Source: Pseudopyrenochaeta lycopersici
Taxonomy: Eukaryota; Ascomycota; Dothideomycetes; Pleosporales; Pseudopyrenochaetaceae
Reading direction: 5' to 3'
NCBI GenBank assembly: GCA_003313425.1
Contig: NHZP01000025.1
Span: 620,001 to 684,000 of the forward strand
Length of the DNA: 64,000 nucleotides
This document shows positions 11,434 to 24,300 of the stretch, in pieces (the first letter of the stretch is position 1; each line of letters opens with the position of its first letter). The translations under genes and the position numbers were made by a program. The notes beneath the pieces were generated by a model. It saw only the letters and a list, made by a program, of their open reading frames with translations, made no database searches and was not told where the DNA came from.

Positions 11434-13503
11434 TTAACTTAGGTGCTCGCAGAGTCTCCACAAGCCATCCTTCTCTTCCAACTCCGCCTTACTCGCCCAT
11501 TGCTTTTCCAGTTTCTGAACAAGACGGTCAGACACTAGATCTACATTTCTACTTTTACAATCCAGCAAAATCAAAGGAGAAGCTTTCCACACAGGCGCCC
11601 GATGCCACTTCGTCATCAGAAGTGTCACCAGCAAAAAGACAGACGAGCAAAGCCACACCACGATGGGCAAAATCAGCCACGGAATCACGACGCAAAAGTA
11701 TTGCTCCGAGATTTCCACGACTCCTTCGACTATCTCGGCGCTATGAGTGGATCGCCGCATGCTAGATGCTTTGTTAGCATATTGAGTGAATATATACGAG
11801 GCTCTCGCGGGAAGAGTTCTTCGGATACAAGGACATTGTATGATAAGTCCTGCTTGTCCTTAAGGTAAGAAGCTCAGATAGTGATAACAGGTCTTCAGAG
11901 ATTCTGTTATGCTTTCTTATATCCGAAGATTTTTTTTGGCTTGAGAGTGAGCGTAACATACCTGTTCGTAACACTGACAGCTAGATTGCGCATTCTAGCC
12001 GCCGTGCGATCAATACCATCCGGCATCACGAAGTCGTTAAACAGCATGACAACGAGCGAATCGCGCTCCCCGCTCATCCCATTCAAAAGGTCGTGCGAGA
12101 GATAGCGCAAAAGATAAGTACTGTCGTACATATTATTCGCATTCAGACAGGCGGCGACACCATCCGCCTCTCCGCAGTTGAGATAGTTTGGAAGTCCTAG
12201 CTCTGGTGTCCAGCGCCATTCTGGATCTCTGGTCAGTGCTGGACCATGTCGCAATAGTTCTGTGGATGTGTGTTGGCCTTCAATGGTGGTGCGGTATGTG
12301 TGGATACAGAGCTCGAATGTCACTTTGAAAAAAATGATTGGGAAGGGGTGTTTGGTGGGGGGGTTGTTGGGGCTGCTAGCTAGAGAGAAGTAGATGTGTG
12401 CCGTGTCGTTGATGGCCGGCTGCTTGGGATTCGGACTCCACATCTGGAAAGCGACGGATGTTTTGTACATGTCTTGAGCGATTGTCTCGAGATGTGTTTC
12501 GTTGTAGGACGGATCCGCTGTCTCGATTATGGTGCATGCGGTGTGGTTGCTTGTACAAGTGAAGGTCACGTTGATCGGTGGCGACGTGTACACGCATATC
12601 CCCAGCGAGTTGTAGGATTCCCAAACGCACTTCTTACCGGAGCATTGGCCTGTGACTTCGGAGAAACTGATGTTGTCTCTGCTGAGTCCATCCAGGCCCC
12701 CGTGCATAATTGCAATTTCGCGGTCCCTGCCCTCGTTTGAAGTCATTGTGAAATTGTTTGCACGCGGTATCGTCGCACCACTGACGGACGGCACTGTTCG
12801 CTCTCTGACACCGATTGCTTGCTGCGCGAAGGTGGAAAAGGCAACGAGAAGTAAAGTCGTTAATGCCCCCAGCTGGGTCGGGTGTCTACGAATTATCAGC
12901 TCGAGTCTCTACCGGACCTGCTACTTGTGCTTACATTGTCCTATTTCGAAAGACGTGTTTCCATACGAGCACCAGGCTGCCCAACGGACCCCGTGAAGCA
13001 TTGTCAAACGTTTCTATATCCTTCCTTGGCCGCCTCGTGCGGAGCCAATCCCATTTCAACTGGCTGATTCCACTGCCCAGGGAGACTGCCAGCGAGGATT
13101 GAGCTGTCTGCGCAAGAGCGGAGACAATGGTGTTGATGGAGACCTTGGAGTGCCAGGAAGTAATTGCTTTGTCGTTGAACACGGCCAGAAGAAGGAGAAG
13201 TGCGAGGAGAGATAGTGTTCCGATTGCCCATGAGAGGAGTTCCCACCACCAATCCAAGATCGTGAAAGTAGATGGCGTCGGATTCTTCTCCTGTTTGGCA
13301 ACACCTGCGTTCGCGATTTCTTCATCGCGCGTGCTTGGATTTATCGATTCATTCGTATTTAGCAATAATTCTTCGGTAGGCCATAGGATTGGCGAGTCGG
13401 GGAGGGAGTCATAAATGTGAGCCTGATGCGCATGGGGTTCCTGAGAGATCAATGTCGGCGCAGTTGTTGGTTCATCCTGGTTGCGCTCATAAAGCTGTGC
13501 CAT
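11434..13503 (-). CDS. DUF3176 family membrane protein (3 exons)
   Basis: Predicted 606-aa fungal membrane protein of the DUF3176 family; function unknown. Exons: 13503-12935, 12885-11962, 11761-11434. Intron 1 (49 bases, GTAAGC...CGTAG) and intron 2 (200 bases, GTATGT...CTAG) keep the frame; exon lengths 569, 924 and 328 sum to 607 codons with stop. The family's N-terminal block is clear: WWWELLSWAIG followed by a Leu-rich membrane segment (about residues 85-108), then SSLAVSLGSGISQLKW and the RGPLGSL motif; a second membrane segment follows around 195-213. A long extracellular-like region with Cys residues and N-glycosylation sequons leads to a third segment near 524-548 (IPWLILPIVVWLCSSVFLL). 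No lesions seen. Its 3' end is 311 bases from the TA flank of Tc1 element 1. Confidence 0.85.
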
Positions 13504-15491
13504 GATATGCGAAGGTTGCCGTAGAAAATAAATAAAAAGCAGAAGGACAAACCATAAAGCCCGTTAAGGATGTTAGAGCCATCGGAAGGAACTATGTGTT
13601 TTCAACGGCCTGTAAAATCCGACGAGGTTCGCTTGATAAACAACCCAACCAGGCAGAACATGTCCGCCAAAGAAGGCAACTAACTACGTCATGGCACAGC
13701 CTAGGAAGCTGCGCCTTGTAAGTGTAACCCACTCCCGCCCAGTCATGTCGAACACAACGTACAAGGCTGAAACACATGTCGTGGCCTCAGCTCTACAAGA
13801 CGCTGACCGGTTTGGATCTCGGCAAAGAGGCGATTGGGCTTGTCCGCCGCTACGAAGGCACAACAGGACTGTTCACCACTTGTAATAACGACCTTTGTTT
13901 AGCCAACTGGTAGTATAAGGGTAAACGGGATCCATTACACATGCTTCTCATTTCCCCAGGACTTCTTATTGCGAGAGGATGTTGTGGTTGGAAAGTTGTC
14001 AGAGCTACCCGGCGAGGGAGAAGTACCGGTAAGCGCGATGTCTAGAAAACGACCATTGACTATATATACATCTATCAAGCACACAACGCTATCATCGCAA
14101 GAAAGTCCCTGAAAAAGCCGCCTAGGGTACCGTAAATCACATCTACATGTACATCATCCACGACGTCTCCCACCAGCCGCTGCATCCGCCCTCGCTCCCC
14201 ACAAAGTGTTCTTAACATACAAATCCACATGCTCGTCCAACGGCCCACCCCACCCCTGAATGCTCTCAAGCTGCTCCTTGATAAGCTCTGCCAGATCCGC
14301 AGGCGCACCCTCCCCATTTCCGTCCAGCGACCCTTCAAGCGCAGCACGCAGAGCAACAAAAGTGCGGTACAAGGCCTGCGGTCCCGAGCGCTGCGCATTG
14401 GTGCGGGCCGTGACGGCCGCGTGGTTGTTCGGTGCCCACGTAGAAAGGAGCCGTGTAAGGCTGCCTACTCTCTATGTATGACGCATTCGATGATGCAGTT
14501 CTTGAGGCGGGGCTATCTGGACGAGACCTGAATGTCTTCCCTCAAGCATGGACACTGCAGAGCCGTCATCTCCACCAGCTCATGATCGCTACCGAAATTT
14601 GGTTGTTAGATCTACACTTATTTCCGCATGTGTTTATGATGGGCCACTGTCAAACGCACTCTTTCCTATAGACCTATATGTAGGTCTCTGGCTTATAGAT
14701 AGAAAGAATCATCACACTTGTTCTTCCAGTTCAGAGCTTCGTCTGTTTTTGAGAGTTGTCCCCTGCGCTAGCCCCAAAACCAATCATGTTGGTTGGGTGC
14801 ATGCAGCCCCATTAACAGTACGTTGAGATTCGCAAGCAGCAGCTCGATCTGCTACTGTTGGGCGAAAAAGAGACACTGTGCGTAATTTTCGGCGTCCTTC
14901 TAGACAGCAAGAACCCAGTCCGCCGTGGTTAAGTTGTCTAACTTAGCAATGTCTTAATTAGTTTCCTCACCATTCTTATGTTCCTCCCGAATTGCCCTGC
15001 TCTCGCTGCGAATGTCACTGGCAAAGATTAGCGTGTCTTTGGTTTCTCTTTGGCTTGCAGCAAGTATTTGCATCAGCCGCGCTCCAGTATGTGTCGTTGA
15101 CTTAGTGATCTCCTTCTGTGCCAACGCGCGCCTGCGATAGACATTGTGCGCGCTTGGATTAATTGGTTGGAGGTGGTTGTGATGCTTGTCCTGTACCCTC
15201 AGCTTTTACTATTCGCTGTGCTTCAATTTGAAGATAACAAGCTTGAAAGGACATCCTGTTGAGTGCGTGGTTGTGCCCAAGATCTTTACTCCGCTCCTTG
15301 AGACAAAGCGGAGGGAAGTGTGCGCTAAGCTGAGTTGAGCGATAGGTTTCCGCTTATCGTTAGCGCGGGGGACAAATCTCACCAGCCTCCCCGCTTTTGC
15401 TGGGCATCAAAACACTCTCCAGCCTTCTTAAAGCAATAGTTCATGGGAACTACACCACGCACTCGTTCTCGGCGATACGCATGTATGGACT
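13504..15491. other. Intergenic between DUF3176 and Zn2Cys6 genes
   Basis: Divergent spacer of about 2 kb that must contain both upstream regions. On the minus strand 14154-14450 holds a protein-like fragment (segments TFVALRAALEGS, LAELIKEQLESIQGWGG, HVDLYVKNTLWGARAD) without a start in frame or a recognised family, possibly a decayed gene. TF-proximal sequence (15000-15490) has CCAAT-poor, pyrimidine-rich tracts but no motif I would call. Confidence 0.35.
14154..14450 (-). pseudogene. Unknown protein fragment
   Basis: About 95 codons of amphipathic, protein-like sequence (LRAALEGSLDGNGEGAPADL, then IKEQLESIQGWGGPLDEHVD) ending in a basic GGRRRG-stop. Open upstream to about 14450, where another frame looks equally coding (PYTAPFYVGTE), suggesting a frameshift. 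Family not recognised. Confidence 0.3.
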
Positions 15492-18215
15492 ATGCCCACC
15501 AACACCCTAGGTTATTTGTCCAGTCTTACGTCCACGTCGCTGGTTCAGCGGAAGGTTGCCATCTCGCGTCTGCAGAGACCAGACCAGGGACAGAGCACGC
15601 TTAAAGACAGGCGTCGAGTTCCAAGAGCGTGCACAGCAGTACGTACAAACCATTTACAGCCACCAAAATCTGTACTATCAAAGTAGCTGGGTTTCTTAGG
15701 TGATGGCTATGTAATGTTTTTCGAACACTCGCAGCCATTTGATTGGCGCAGCCTATCTCTTGCCTTTGAACGGTTATTAACGGCGCCTTACACTTAGTGC
15801 CGCTCACACAAGGTCAAATGCACCGGTGAAAGGCCACAATGCAAGCACTGTGCTACCACAGACCGCAAGTGTGTGTATATAATGCCTCGGAAAGACAGGC
15901 TGAAGATGTGAATACAAGTCCTCGTGCCTTACGTGCCGTGACGCTGACAAACCTAGTATCGCTGAACAATGCCAACGGATGGCGGAACTTTTGTATGGAC
16001 TGAAAAATCGCGCGAGCGAAGAGGACAAGGCTACAATTGAGGATATCCTAGGCGCAGTATGCACCGTTTGCCTAGTAGCGCCAATGTTTTGTCGAGTCTG
16101 GACCGCTAACGTCCCCTTAGGTCAAAGAAAATACATCGGGCATTTGGCCGGCGCCAGCGCCTTCAAACCCTAATACTGACAGACATGGCTCCCAGGAGAG
16201 TAGAGGTCTTGATGCTATGGTCCTCCACAAAGAGCTCAATACAGAATCCCTGGACCTGCTAGACGAGGATCTGCACGAAGACGAACGTGTGCGTGCTACG
16301 CGCTTCGTGGGAAAGAGCTCTGAGGTCCAATGGCTCTGGGCAGTTGCAGTGGCACAGGTCGAGCGAGCGGATAAAGAGGCAGGACGGATGGTGCCTCAGC
16401 GAAGAGAGTCATGTGCGCTGAGCAGTGAACAAATAAGTACTTTTAGCTTCTGGGCCGATGGTGAGAACGTTGACGTGGACTTCTTTGTCAACCCGTACGA
16501 GCTACCGCAACCAGAGACAGCTGAGCGTCTGATGTCGTGCTACATGACCAGAGCGCACGACTCGTTCCCCATTCTCCCGCAGAAGGTCTTCGAGCAACAG
16601 TTCCAAGAATACTACACAAGTCTGCAGAACGGTAATGCACCATGTCCCAGTTCGAAATGGCAGGCGATTTTGAATATGGTGTTTGCAATCGGCGCAAAAT
16701 ACTCGCATCTCATCAAGGCAAACTGGCGGGCCGATGAGCAAGACCACCTCGTCTACCAGGCCAGAGCGCGGGCGCTTGGTCTGAATGAATCTGTCGTTAC
16801 CAACCATTCTGATATACCTCAGATCCAGATCTTGGGGCTTCTTGCGTTCTACTGGCTGTCTATTGGCCAAGTCAGTCGGTAAGTCCACTCGTTTCGTACT
16901 ATACTAGCTCTTTTCTGTATGGATTGTTGACAGTAACAGGGCTTGGACGATCGTAGGCGTGGCTATTCGCTTGGCCCACTCACTCGGCCTCCACGTTCGA
17001 AAGGAAGACCCCTCCGCTACGGCGACTAGGCGAGAGACACTGGTCCGTACCTGGTGGAGCTTATCCTTGCTAGAACGAACGCTTAGCATCATGACTGGTC
17101 GACCCAGCATCATTGTTGACTCGTGCTGCTCGGTGCTATTACCTATCCCGGTTCCGGAAGAACAACTATCAGACCAGATGGAGACGGCATACCGTATGCG
17201 AAAGGGGAGTGCGACACTCATTTCATCCAACCCGACATGCTCGATGTCCCCCACTTCTTCCATTGAGCCACCTCGAACTCCGGTGAGTGTTGGTCTCACG
17301 GAAGCGAATTCGGGATCTTACTTTAAGGCAGCAGTCCAGCTATCCATCATTACTCAGAACATCCTCACGTCGCTCTACTCTGTTCGCGCCATGACGCGGT
17401 CTCCACGCGAAATCCAGCAACACATTGCTCAGCTGGGCTATCATCTTGACCAGTGGGCTAGCTCTTTACCCGCTAAGTTCAATGTCCAGATACCGTCTGG
17501 TGGGTCGGATTTATTGTTCGCTCGTGAGCGAATGCTTCTCAGCTTCCAGCTCTGCAGTGCCAGGATGCTGCTCACGCATCCTTATCTTAGCGGGCGGAGG
17601 ACAGGGAGAGAGGGAAACGAAACAAGCTTCGCCAGACATATGGCTAACAGCTGTATTGAAGCTGCAAAGATGATGATGGATTTCCTTCCGGACGAACCAA
17701 GCCCTCTCTTTATCTATGATCAGGGTCCTTGGTGGTGCATCGTCCATCACATGATGCGGGCCATATCTGTCTTCCTCCTTGGTCTTTCGTACGCTTCGCC
17801 CATGTCGCAAGACAGTCTGGTGCTGGTACGATACGTGAAGAAGGCTGTACTCTGGCTGCGTTCAATGCAGGATCCTTTGGCACAACGGGCCTATCACGTG
17901 GCTCTTAGCTCATTCGAAGGTGTGGCGAAGTGGCATTCTCTGGATATTTCCGACCTACGGATAGAGGATGCAATGACGTTTTTAAACCGAGGTGCACAAC
18001 GTACGGGATCCGACGCTGGCATGAATGGGCGTATCTGGACGCAATTCGTAACGATGGCCCCGGTCTCGGCCATGTCGACATTCGCACCATACAACCCTGT
18101 GTCCATCAGCTCACCCTTCCCTCCGCACACCGGAGCTCAAGTCTTCGATGCCTCATCCCACAATGAGTTGACGAACACGGTGGGGACGAAGGGTGCGGAT
18201 AGGATCTTCCAGTAG
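15492..18215 (+). CDS. Zn2Cys6 fungal-specific transcription factor (5 exons)
   Basis: Nuclear DNA-binding regulator of 796 aa. Exons: 15492-15638, 15798-15907, 15957-16056, 16121-16878, 16940-18215; every donor is GT, every acceptor AG, and phases agree throughout. The binuclear zinc cluster is perfect: Cys47-X2-Cys50-X6-Cys57-X6-Cys64-X2-Cys67-X6-Cys74 (RACTACRSHKVKC, then GERPQCKHC). Intron 1 cuts it between Cys47 and Cys50. A linker (PRKDRLK) and coiled-coil-like stretch (IIAEQCQRMAELLYGLKNR) follow. The second half is the fungal_trans regulatory domain: AERLMSCYMTRAHDSFPILP, the WTIVGVAIRLAHSLGLH helix, then WWSLSLLERTLSIMTGRP. The next gene (DUF3176) is divergent, 2 kb away. The target pathway cannot be told from sequence. 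Confidence 0.9.
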
Positions 18216-18318
18216 GTCGGTGCAGCAAACTGATAAGCGCCGATATGGAACTGAGGGCGCTACTTGGAGTAAGGTGTAGGTCATCAGGGCGGGAAAAGGG
18301 GAGCTTTGAGTTATACAT
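18216..18318. other. 3' flank of the transcription factor gene
   Basis: Short spacer between the stop codon and a solo LTR; nothing else visible. Confidence 0.4.
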
Positions 18319-18323
18319 ACACT

Positions 18324-18506
18324 TGTCAGATTGTCAAATACAAGGAAAGAGCGATAAATAGTAGGACCGATAACTAGTGCGATCTACGGAACCTCCGGAA
18401 GCAGAGGAGCTATAGAAGAAAGCAGCAGACAGAACACAATCAATCCAAAATCCAAAAAAAAAAATCCAATTTTTCTGACCAAAAAAACATTCATTAAATT
18501 CTGACA
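18324..18506 (+). mobile_element. Solo LTR with 5-bp target duplication
   Basis: 183 bp starting TGTCAGATTGTCAAATAC and ending TTAAATTCTGACA. ACACT flanks it on both sides (18319-18323 and 18507-18511), a perfect 5-bp TSD. It shares the CGGAACCTCCGGAAGCAGAG block with the LTR at 9446-9664 and the doubled TGTCAGAT start with the one at 30388-30599. It lies about 110 bases after the transcription factor stop. Confidence 0.85.
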
Positions 18507-18601
18507 ACACTTGCAACGACCCACGAAGGTCTGATTTAGCCTGGGCCAATCATATCGGACGCTAATACTACTACTACTACTACCGCCACTCGGTGGCCAA
18601 C

Positions 18602-21080
18602 CAGACTTGTCGTCAATACTGTATTGATTGATAAGGGGTGTATTGACATGGGAATTGATTAGTTTGCTAGTATTGATATTGAATTGATTGATTGATACCA
18701 AGTTTGTGATTTTCGCCACCTAGTTATTTCCACTACGTGCGTAGCTCGCCGTCACCGTCCTAGTCGCCACTCTCATCCGCCCCTAATACGTCAATAACCT
18801 CATTATCTTCGAGTGATACACACAACACCCGAATGAGGTCATTCTTGTTCCAATTGCCTAGAAGCTCCGTCATCTCCACAATCAAGGCTCCAAGCCTTGC
18901 CCTATCCCATGAGATTGTCCGTCTGGCACCTGAGAATACGCGCTCTGCCTCATCTGACATGGGCGGGATAGATAGGATGTCTATTGCCATTCGATGAAGA
19001 CGAGGGTATTCTAGTCTCTGCTCCTCTTTACACCACCATTCAAGAGGGGTACAGGCAATCTTATGTGGCGGTATTGTCCCAAACCTCTCAAATTCATCCT
19101 CGTCGTCATACTCACCAGTGACATCAAGCTCCTCTGCTAGCTTCTCAAACTCTGAGAGTTCACGTTCATTCTCCTTCTCATTTTCTACATCTTGGACTTG
19201 TAGGTCCTTGTACTTTGCCCATATCTCCCTCGCCGCATCGAGCGCTGGCTCCACCCAGGATGTATCCCAGTTTATAGTCATGTACTTCTTACGGCGCATA
19301 GGATGGAGAAGGAGTGCTGTACCGTATGCAGGCGCTTCGTCGGAGGAGTGGTAGTACTTTGAGAGAACATACCATCCCATATTGATAGAATTTGACATGT
19401 GGGTGTTGCAGGCGTATTTAACCTAAATTTATTAGCAGTCGTTCTTTACAAATGATTTGTTCGTTGGTAATATGCCTTTGCTTGTTCGTAGTGCTTAAAT
19501 AATACATCCATGGTGTAGAGAGACTGGTCGAGAGATGACCATTTTGACTCTTGAATAAGTGTCGCTTGAGAGAACGGTTGTAAGAAGTCAAGCGTCATCT
19601 TTAGAGTCTCCCAATCCCCAGGTGAGAGCACCGCAGAGCCAAGCTTTTATGATGTTTTTGGCAAAAGATCATCAATTTATCCTGTTTCTCAATAGCTACT
19701 TTGAGTAGACTGTACCATGAATTCCAGCGAGTCGCATTATCGATTCCCAGTGCTCTGCCTGCTAACGCCTCCCACTCGTCTAAAAGTAGTGTTGATGAAC
19801 GAATAAAGAGAGCGATCATATAGAGGCTCCCAAGTGCACCAATCGACTGCCATCCAGCTTCGTCAGTTCTCCTCTGTTTCGCTCCTCTCTTGCCTTGCTT
19901 CTCAGGAAGCTGCTCTTGTAAGGCCTCTACAATGGAAAGGTCTGCATCGTCTTTTACGGCGTCAATTGCGGCTTGCAGTGCTTCAACAGTGGTTGCAAAG
20001 AGAAAGGCGTCGAGAGAGAGATTGATTGTATGACCACTGCATCGAATACGGCGTCGCTTTGGATCGAATTCAACTCCTAATTTTGCGAGCCCTTTTGCAA
20101 GGGCCGCAACACAGGTATCATTGCTGGAGGCATTGTCTCCAACGATATAGCCAGTCTTCTCCGCGATATCATACGCTTGTATAGTGTCAAGGACGTGGGA
20201 AGCCATTATCTCGCCACTATGGGGGAAACGTACTTGTGGGAGCGCGAGAAGTGCCTTTTGAAGCTTGTATTCGCTGTCAACAAACTGTGCAAATATACCG
20301 AGGAACGATTTGCGGTTTGGTGACGACCAGAGGTCAATACCGTAGTGGATTTGGGAGACCGCGCTTTGAAGGCGAGCTGTAATGGTTTTGCGGTGAGTAA
20401 TAAAACTTCTTTTGATGTGGATTGGGACCGTTGTATGCGATTCGATAAGGAAATCTTCAACCTCTGGGTTGACAGACATTAGGAGAGCTTGATACTCTGC
20501 CCATTCGACGCAATTAAAGGCCATCCGGCGGCGTGTAATAAGCTGAGTCTGGGCTTCAATAAAGGCCTCCTTATTAATAGCGTTTCTGAGTATTAGTTTA
20601 GACTCAAATGCATCCTTATCCACCCTCTTCTTTGTAGCGTGTTGGAATGAGATATCGAGGGCAATTTGACGTGCTTTTTTGCCCTTCAACTCACCAACTT
20701 CTACTTGTATCTGATGCTTTGCATTGAGGTGCTTTCGTGCATTACCACTAATAGCTGTAAAGTGGATTGGCCTTGACTTGCAGAGTGTGCAGTACATTAA
20801 TGATTGTCCATCGCTTGCTTTCGTTTGCTCCGCTCCGTTTGGCTCTCGATAATGACGCCAGGTTGTATCCGCACGCCTCTTTCTCTTCTTAGCAGTATCT
20901 GTACTAGCTTGTGGAGCAGACGACCAGTGATTGAGTAGGGAGAAGACACTAGGAGTAGGCGTCATGGATGGCGTAGACAGTGGGGATGGAGATGTAGTTC
21001 GCATTGACCGATTGAGCCCGTCCCCGTCAGTAAAGGGAGCCATATTGGCTATCAAAGCGGTCGTGGTGGCCGTATAGAGT
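18602..21080 (-). mobile_element. hAT-E element (right end lost)
   Basis: The left terminus CAGACTTGTCGTCAATACTG at 18602 matches, with small changes, the hAT-C termini (CAGGCTTGTCGTCAACA). ATTGAT-rich subterminal repeats follow (18620-18700), then a transposase on the minus strand. On the other side the Copia element begins at 21081, only 25 bases before the transposase start codon, so the second hAT terminus is not present. A potential TSD at 18594-18601 (TGGCCAAC) has no partner in view. Confidence 0.75.
18760..21055 (-). pseudogene. hAT-E transposase, one frameshift
   Basis: Two exons: 21055-19476 and 19422-18760. N-terminal BED-type zinc finger region (CTLCKSRPIHF with later His residues), DLWSSPNRKSFLGIFAQFVD, the GDNASSNDTC motif, CSGHTINLSLDAFL, TRWNSWYSLL, and the C-terminal hAT dimerisation block (MAIDILSIPPMSDEAERVF near 18950). 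A one-base change near 19640 breaks the frame between KHHKS and LSPGDWETL. The 53-base intron begins with GC rather than GT (GCATAT...TTTAG); splicing joins HYEQAK to VKYACNTH in frame. Otherwise free of stops, so only lightly damaged. Confidence 0.85.
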
Positions 21081-21251
21081 TGTCAGATTCAAGGACTATT
21101 TAGCTTTATCTTTGTTGAATTTTTGATGATGAACGTGGTTGCTCCATTCTGTGTTCTCTATTTTCTCCTTTTATGGAGAGTGTGTGCCAAGTGGTTACAC
21201 CCGAGCTTTGTACTACAATACAGTATCGCGTACCCTCGCTTGTATCTGACA
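21081..21251 (-). repeat. 3' LTR of the Copia element
   Basis: 171 bp, TG...CA ends. On the element's strand it contains a CCATAAAAGGAGAAAATAG segment that may be the TATA region. A related copy is at 57018-58549. Confidence 0.85.
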
Positions 21252-21354
21252 CACCCCCTCAGCTTGGAAACCGTTTCAAGCTGGAGAAGAACTGCTTATA
21301 TTGTCTTCTAATAAGCCTAGAGCTCGTGTGCAAGAAGCGTCGATCACCGTCTAG

Positions 21355-24300
21355 CTACGCCTGCTCGATCTCTAGCTTCTCAATTTGGCTTTGGATCTCT
21401 TCAAGGCGCTCTGCTGTTAGATCTCTGCTTCCTGTGCGCTCTACAAGGCCCATTTGGCTTAGAAATTGTGCCCATTTGTTGGCTGGCAGCGCCTTTGTAA
21501 ACCCATCAGCTAGCATGTCAGCCGATTGGACATAGATGACCCGAATACTTCTTCTTAACACTTCCTGTCTCAGCCAATGATTGTGAATGTCTATATGCCG
21601 AAGCTTGGTTTGCAACCGTGAGACCTCTTCATTAATTAGCCGGATGGTTTGAGTGTTATCGCATTGTATCGTGATTGTGTCCTCAGGCAGTTTGATTTGC
21701 AGTTCCTTGAGTAGTCGTGATATGAATATAGCTTCTTTTGCAACTTGTGATAGCGCAAGAAGCTCAGCTTCTGTCGTCGAGGTTGTGACTGTATCTTGCT
21801 TGCTTGCTTTCCAAGCTATCAAGCCACCAAACAACTTGATTGTATATCCCTGTGAGCTCTTTCTGTCTAGTGTGTTATCGGCAAAAGAGGCGTCGCTCGC
21901 GATTTCAAGTCGACTATCTCCGCCGAGCTCGAGCGCTCGATTTCTGGTGCTCTGCAGGTAGAGGAGAACTCGATCGGCTGCATCATGATGCTCCTGTCCC
22001 GGATTCATCAGAAAGCGTGCTAGTCGTGACGTCGCGAATGCAATGTCTGGACGAGTAGTCACAGCTGCAAACATTAGAGATCCAATCTTTCGCTGGTACC
22101 TGTTGATTTCTGAAAGAGTAGCCAGGCCTTCCCGAGGCTTGAGTTCAATGGCCGCCATTGGAGTGTCGTGTCGGATGTCCTTTCTGTCGACTAAACGGCT
22201 GATCTTGTCCGCGTATGCTGCTTGTGATAGCTGGGTCTTGCGCTGCTCTCGGTTCCTGATGACTTCAACTCCAAGAAACCATTGAAGATCATCTCCGCCA
22301 GTTATTGAGTACTTGTCTCTAAGATGTTGAATCGCTTGTTGGGCTTCAGTCTCCTTCTGCTTGCTGTATGCAAGAATGATATCGTCGACATAGAAGAATA
22401 TGATAATTCCGTCTTTAAATAGACAGCATGGCTCGTGAGGGACACTCTGAAAGCCCAGTTTCTTGAGGGTTGATGTGAATTCCTTCTGCCAGAGGACTGG
22501 TGATATTCGGAGCCCATATAAGGCCTTGTTGACTTGCAGCACTGTCCTAGGCTTCCGATAGCCATGTGGCATTCTCATGTAGATCTCTCGGTCCATTGCT
22601 GCATGAACGAAAGCATTCGTGACGTCGTACTGTTTGAGCTCAAGATTGAAATGAGCAGCGATCGCCATCAGCATTCGAAACGAACGGCTCGCGAGAGTAG
22701 CTGCATAGGTTTCCTGAGAAGTAATATTTCTCTGTTGGTCTCCTCGGACGACTAATCGCGCCTTACAGCTCTTAAAGCGATAGTCCTTGTCGAGCTTGTA
22801 GGTGTACACCCACATGCAGTCTAAGATCTGTTGACCCTTTACTTTTACTTTCTTTGCGGGCACTTCAGACCATGATTTCATGTGCTCATGACTCTTAAGA
22901 TGCTCTCTCTGGGCTTTCTTCCAGTAGTCTCTGAGTGGATGTTCTTCTACCTGCCTCTGGGTTGACGGTGGCGGTGGAAGTTGGTTGAGATGAGGCCTTA
23001 GTCCTTGTGCCAGCATTCGTTTCATTTGAGCTTTATCCACTGGCCTGCCTTCGTACGTTCCGATGTTCCCAGCCTGTGTCCCAGCCATGAATGCGGCCTT
23101 CCATGGGACGGTCTTTGATGAAGCATCTGAGTCTTGAGTGTCTTCCTGATAAGCGCCTGCTAGCAGATGCGCAAGCAGCGCTACCGGCGGTGGAGTCGCT
23201 GGTGGCGTAGGATAGGTGTACCCCGTCTTCCTTCCTTGGCGGTATCCTGGGCTATCATATTCTTGGGTTGACTCAGTATCCTGTGTTGTATCATCTTCAA
23301 AGAACGTTTCAGTCTCTGGTTGATCGTGGGTAGGTTCTGGAAGCTCAGCGGATCTCACCCATGCAGCTATCTCGTTCAAGGTGCTGTGCATGAGATTGTC
23401 CATAATGTCTTCTGTCTTCCCGTTGAATATCGTGTCTTCATCGAACACTACGTCTCGAGTGCTGATCACCTTGCCCATCGTTGGAATCCAGATCCTGTAG
23501 ATACTGGACGATCGATATCCAACTAGGTATCCAATCCAAGCTCGCGGATCAAGACGTTGGAGTCGTGATTTGCCTCGAAGAGTGTCATCAGTCAAGGCAA
23601 AGGCCTTGCAGCCATATGCTTTTAGGTGTGCCAGGTTCGGTTTTTGAGGTGTTGTGACGATACCGTTTCGGAGAGCTGCAAATGTGAAGAAGACTTTGTA
23701 CGGTGACTTCCAATGATTCGAGTAGTTCGGCGTTCGATTGTATAGATACACCGCTGCTCGTGTAATCTCTGGCCACAGCTCCCACGGCAAGTTTGCGTCT
23801 AGCCTCATCGCGCGAGATTTATCTTTGACTACACCCCCTGAGCGTTCAGCACCACCGTTTTGTGCTTGGGTATCTGGAGCTGAAGGCTCGAGTCGTATTG
23901 CTTGCGCGGTACACCATCGTGCTACCTCCGGCTTCGTAGTTGCAATCTCACCATCACATTCGATCACTTTAACAGTAATGTTGTACTGCTTCTTCAGGAA
24001 CTGGACAATAATATCTAGTAACCTGATGATTGACTTCCCAAGTCGATTGTCCTTGAAGTAAAAGTCCCATAGGAAACCGGAGTATCGATCAGTGACGAGC
24101 ATTTGACTCTTCTCCTTCGTTGAGCTTCCCTCCTCATAAGAATGGAAGTCAATAGCTAGTCTTTCTCCTGGGCCTTCGTGGTTTGATCGAGGTGTGCGTC
24201 GTATTTGCCGCTTAGTTTTGGCTCTTCCGCACGCGTCGCACTTGACTGTTGTAACTCCCTTAATGCGCCACCCCTCAGATTGCTGGACTAGGTGTTCGAT

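Noticed and set aside
12652..13102. Plus-strand ORFs over the DUF3176 gene
   Set aside because: Antisense to well-supported exons.
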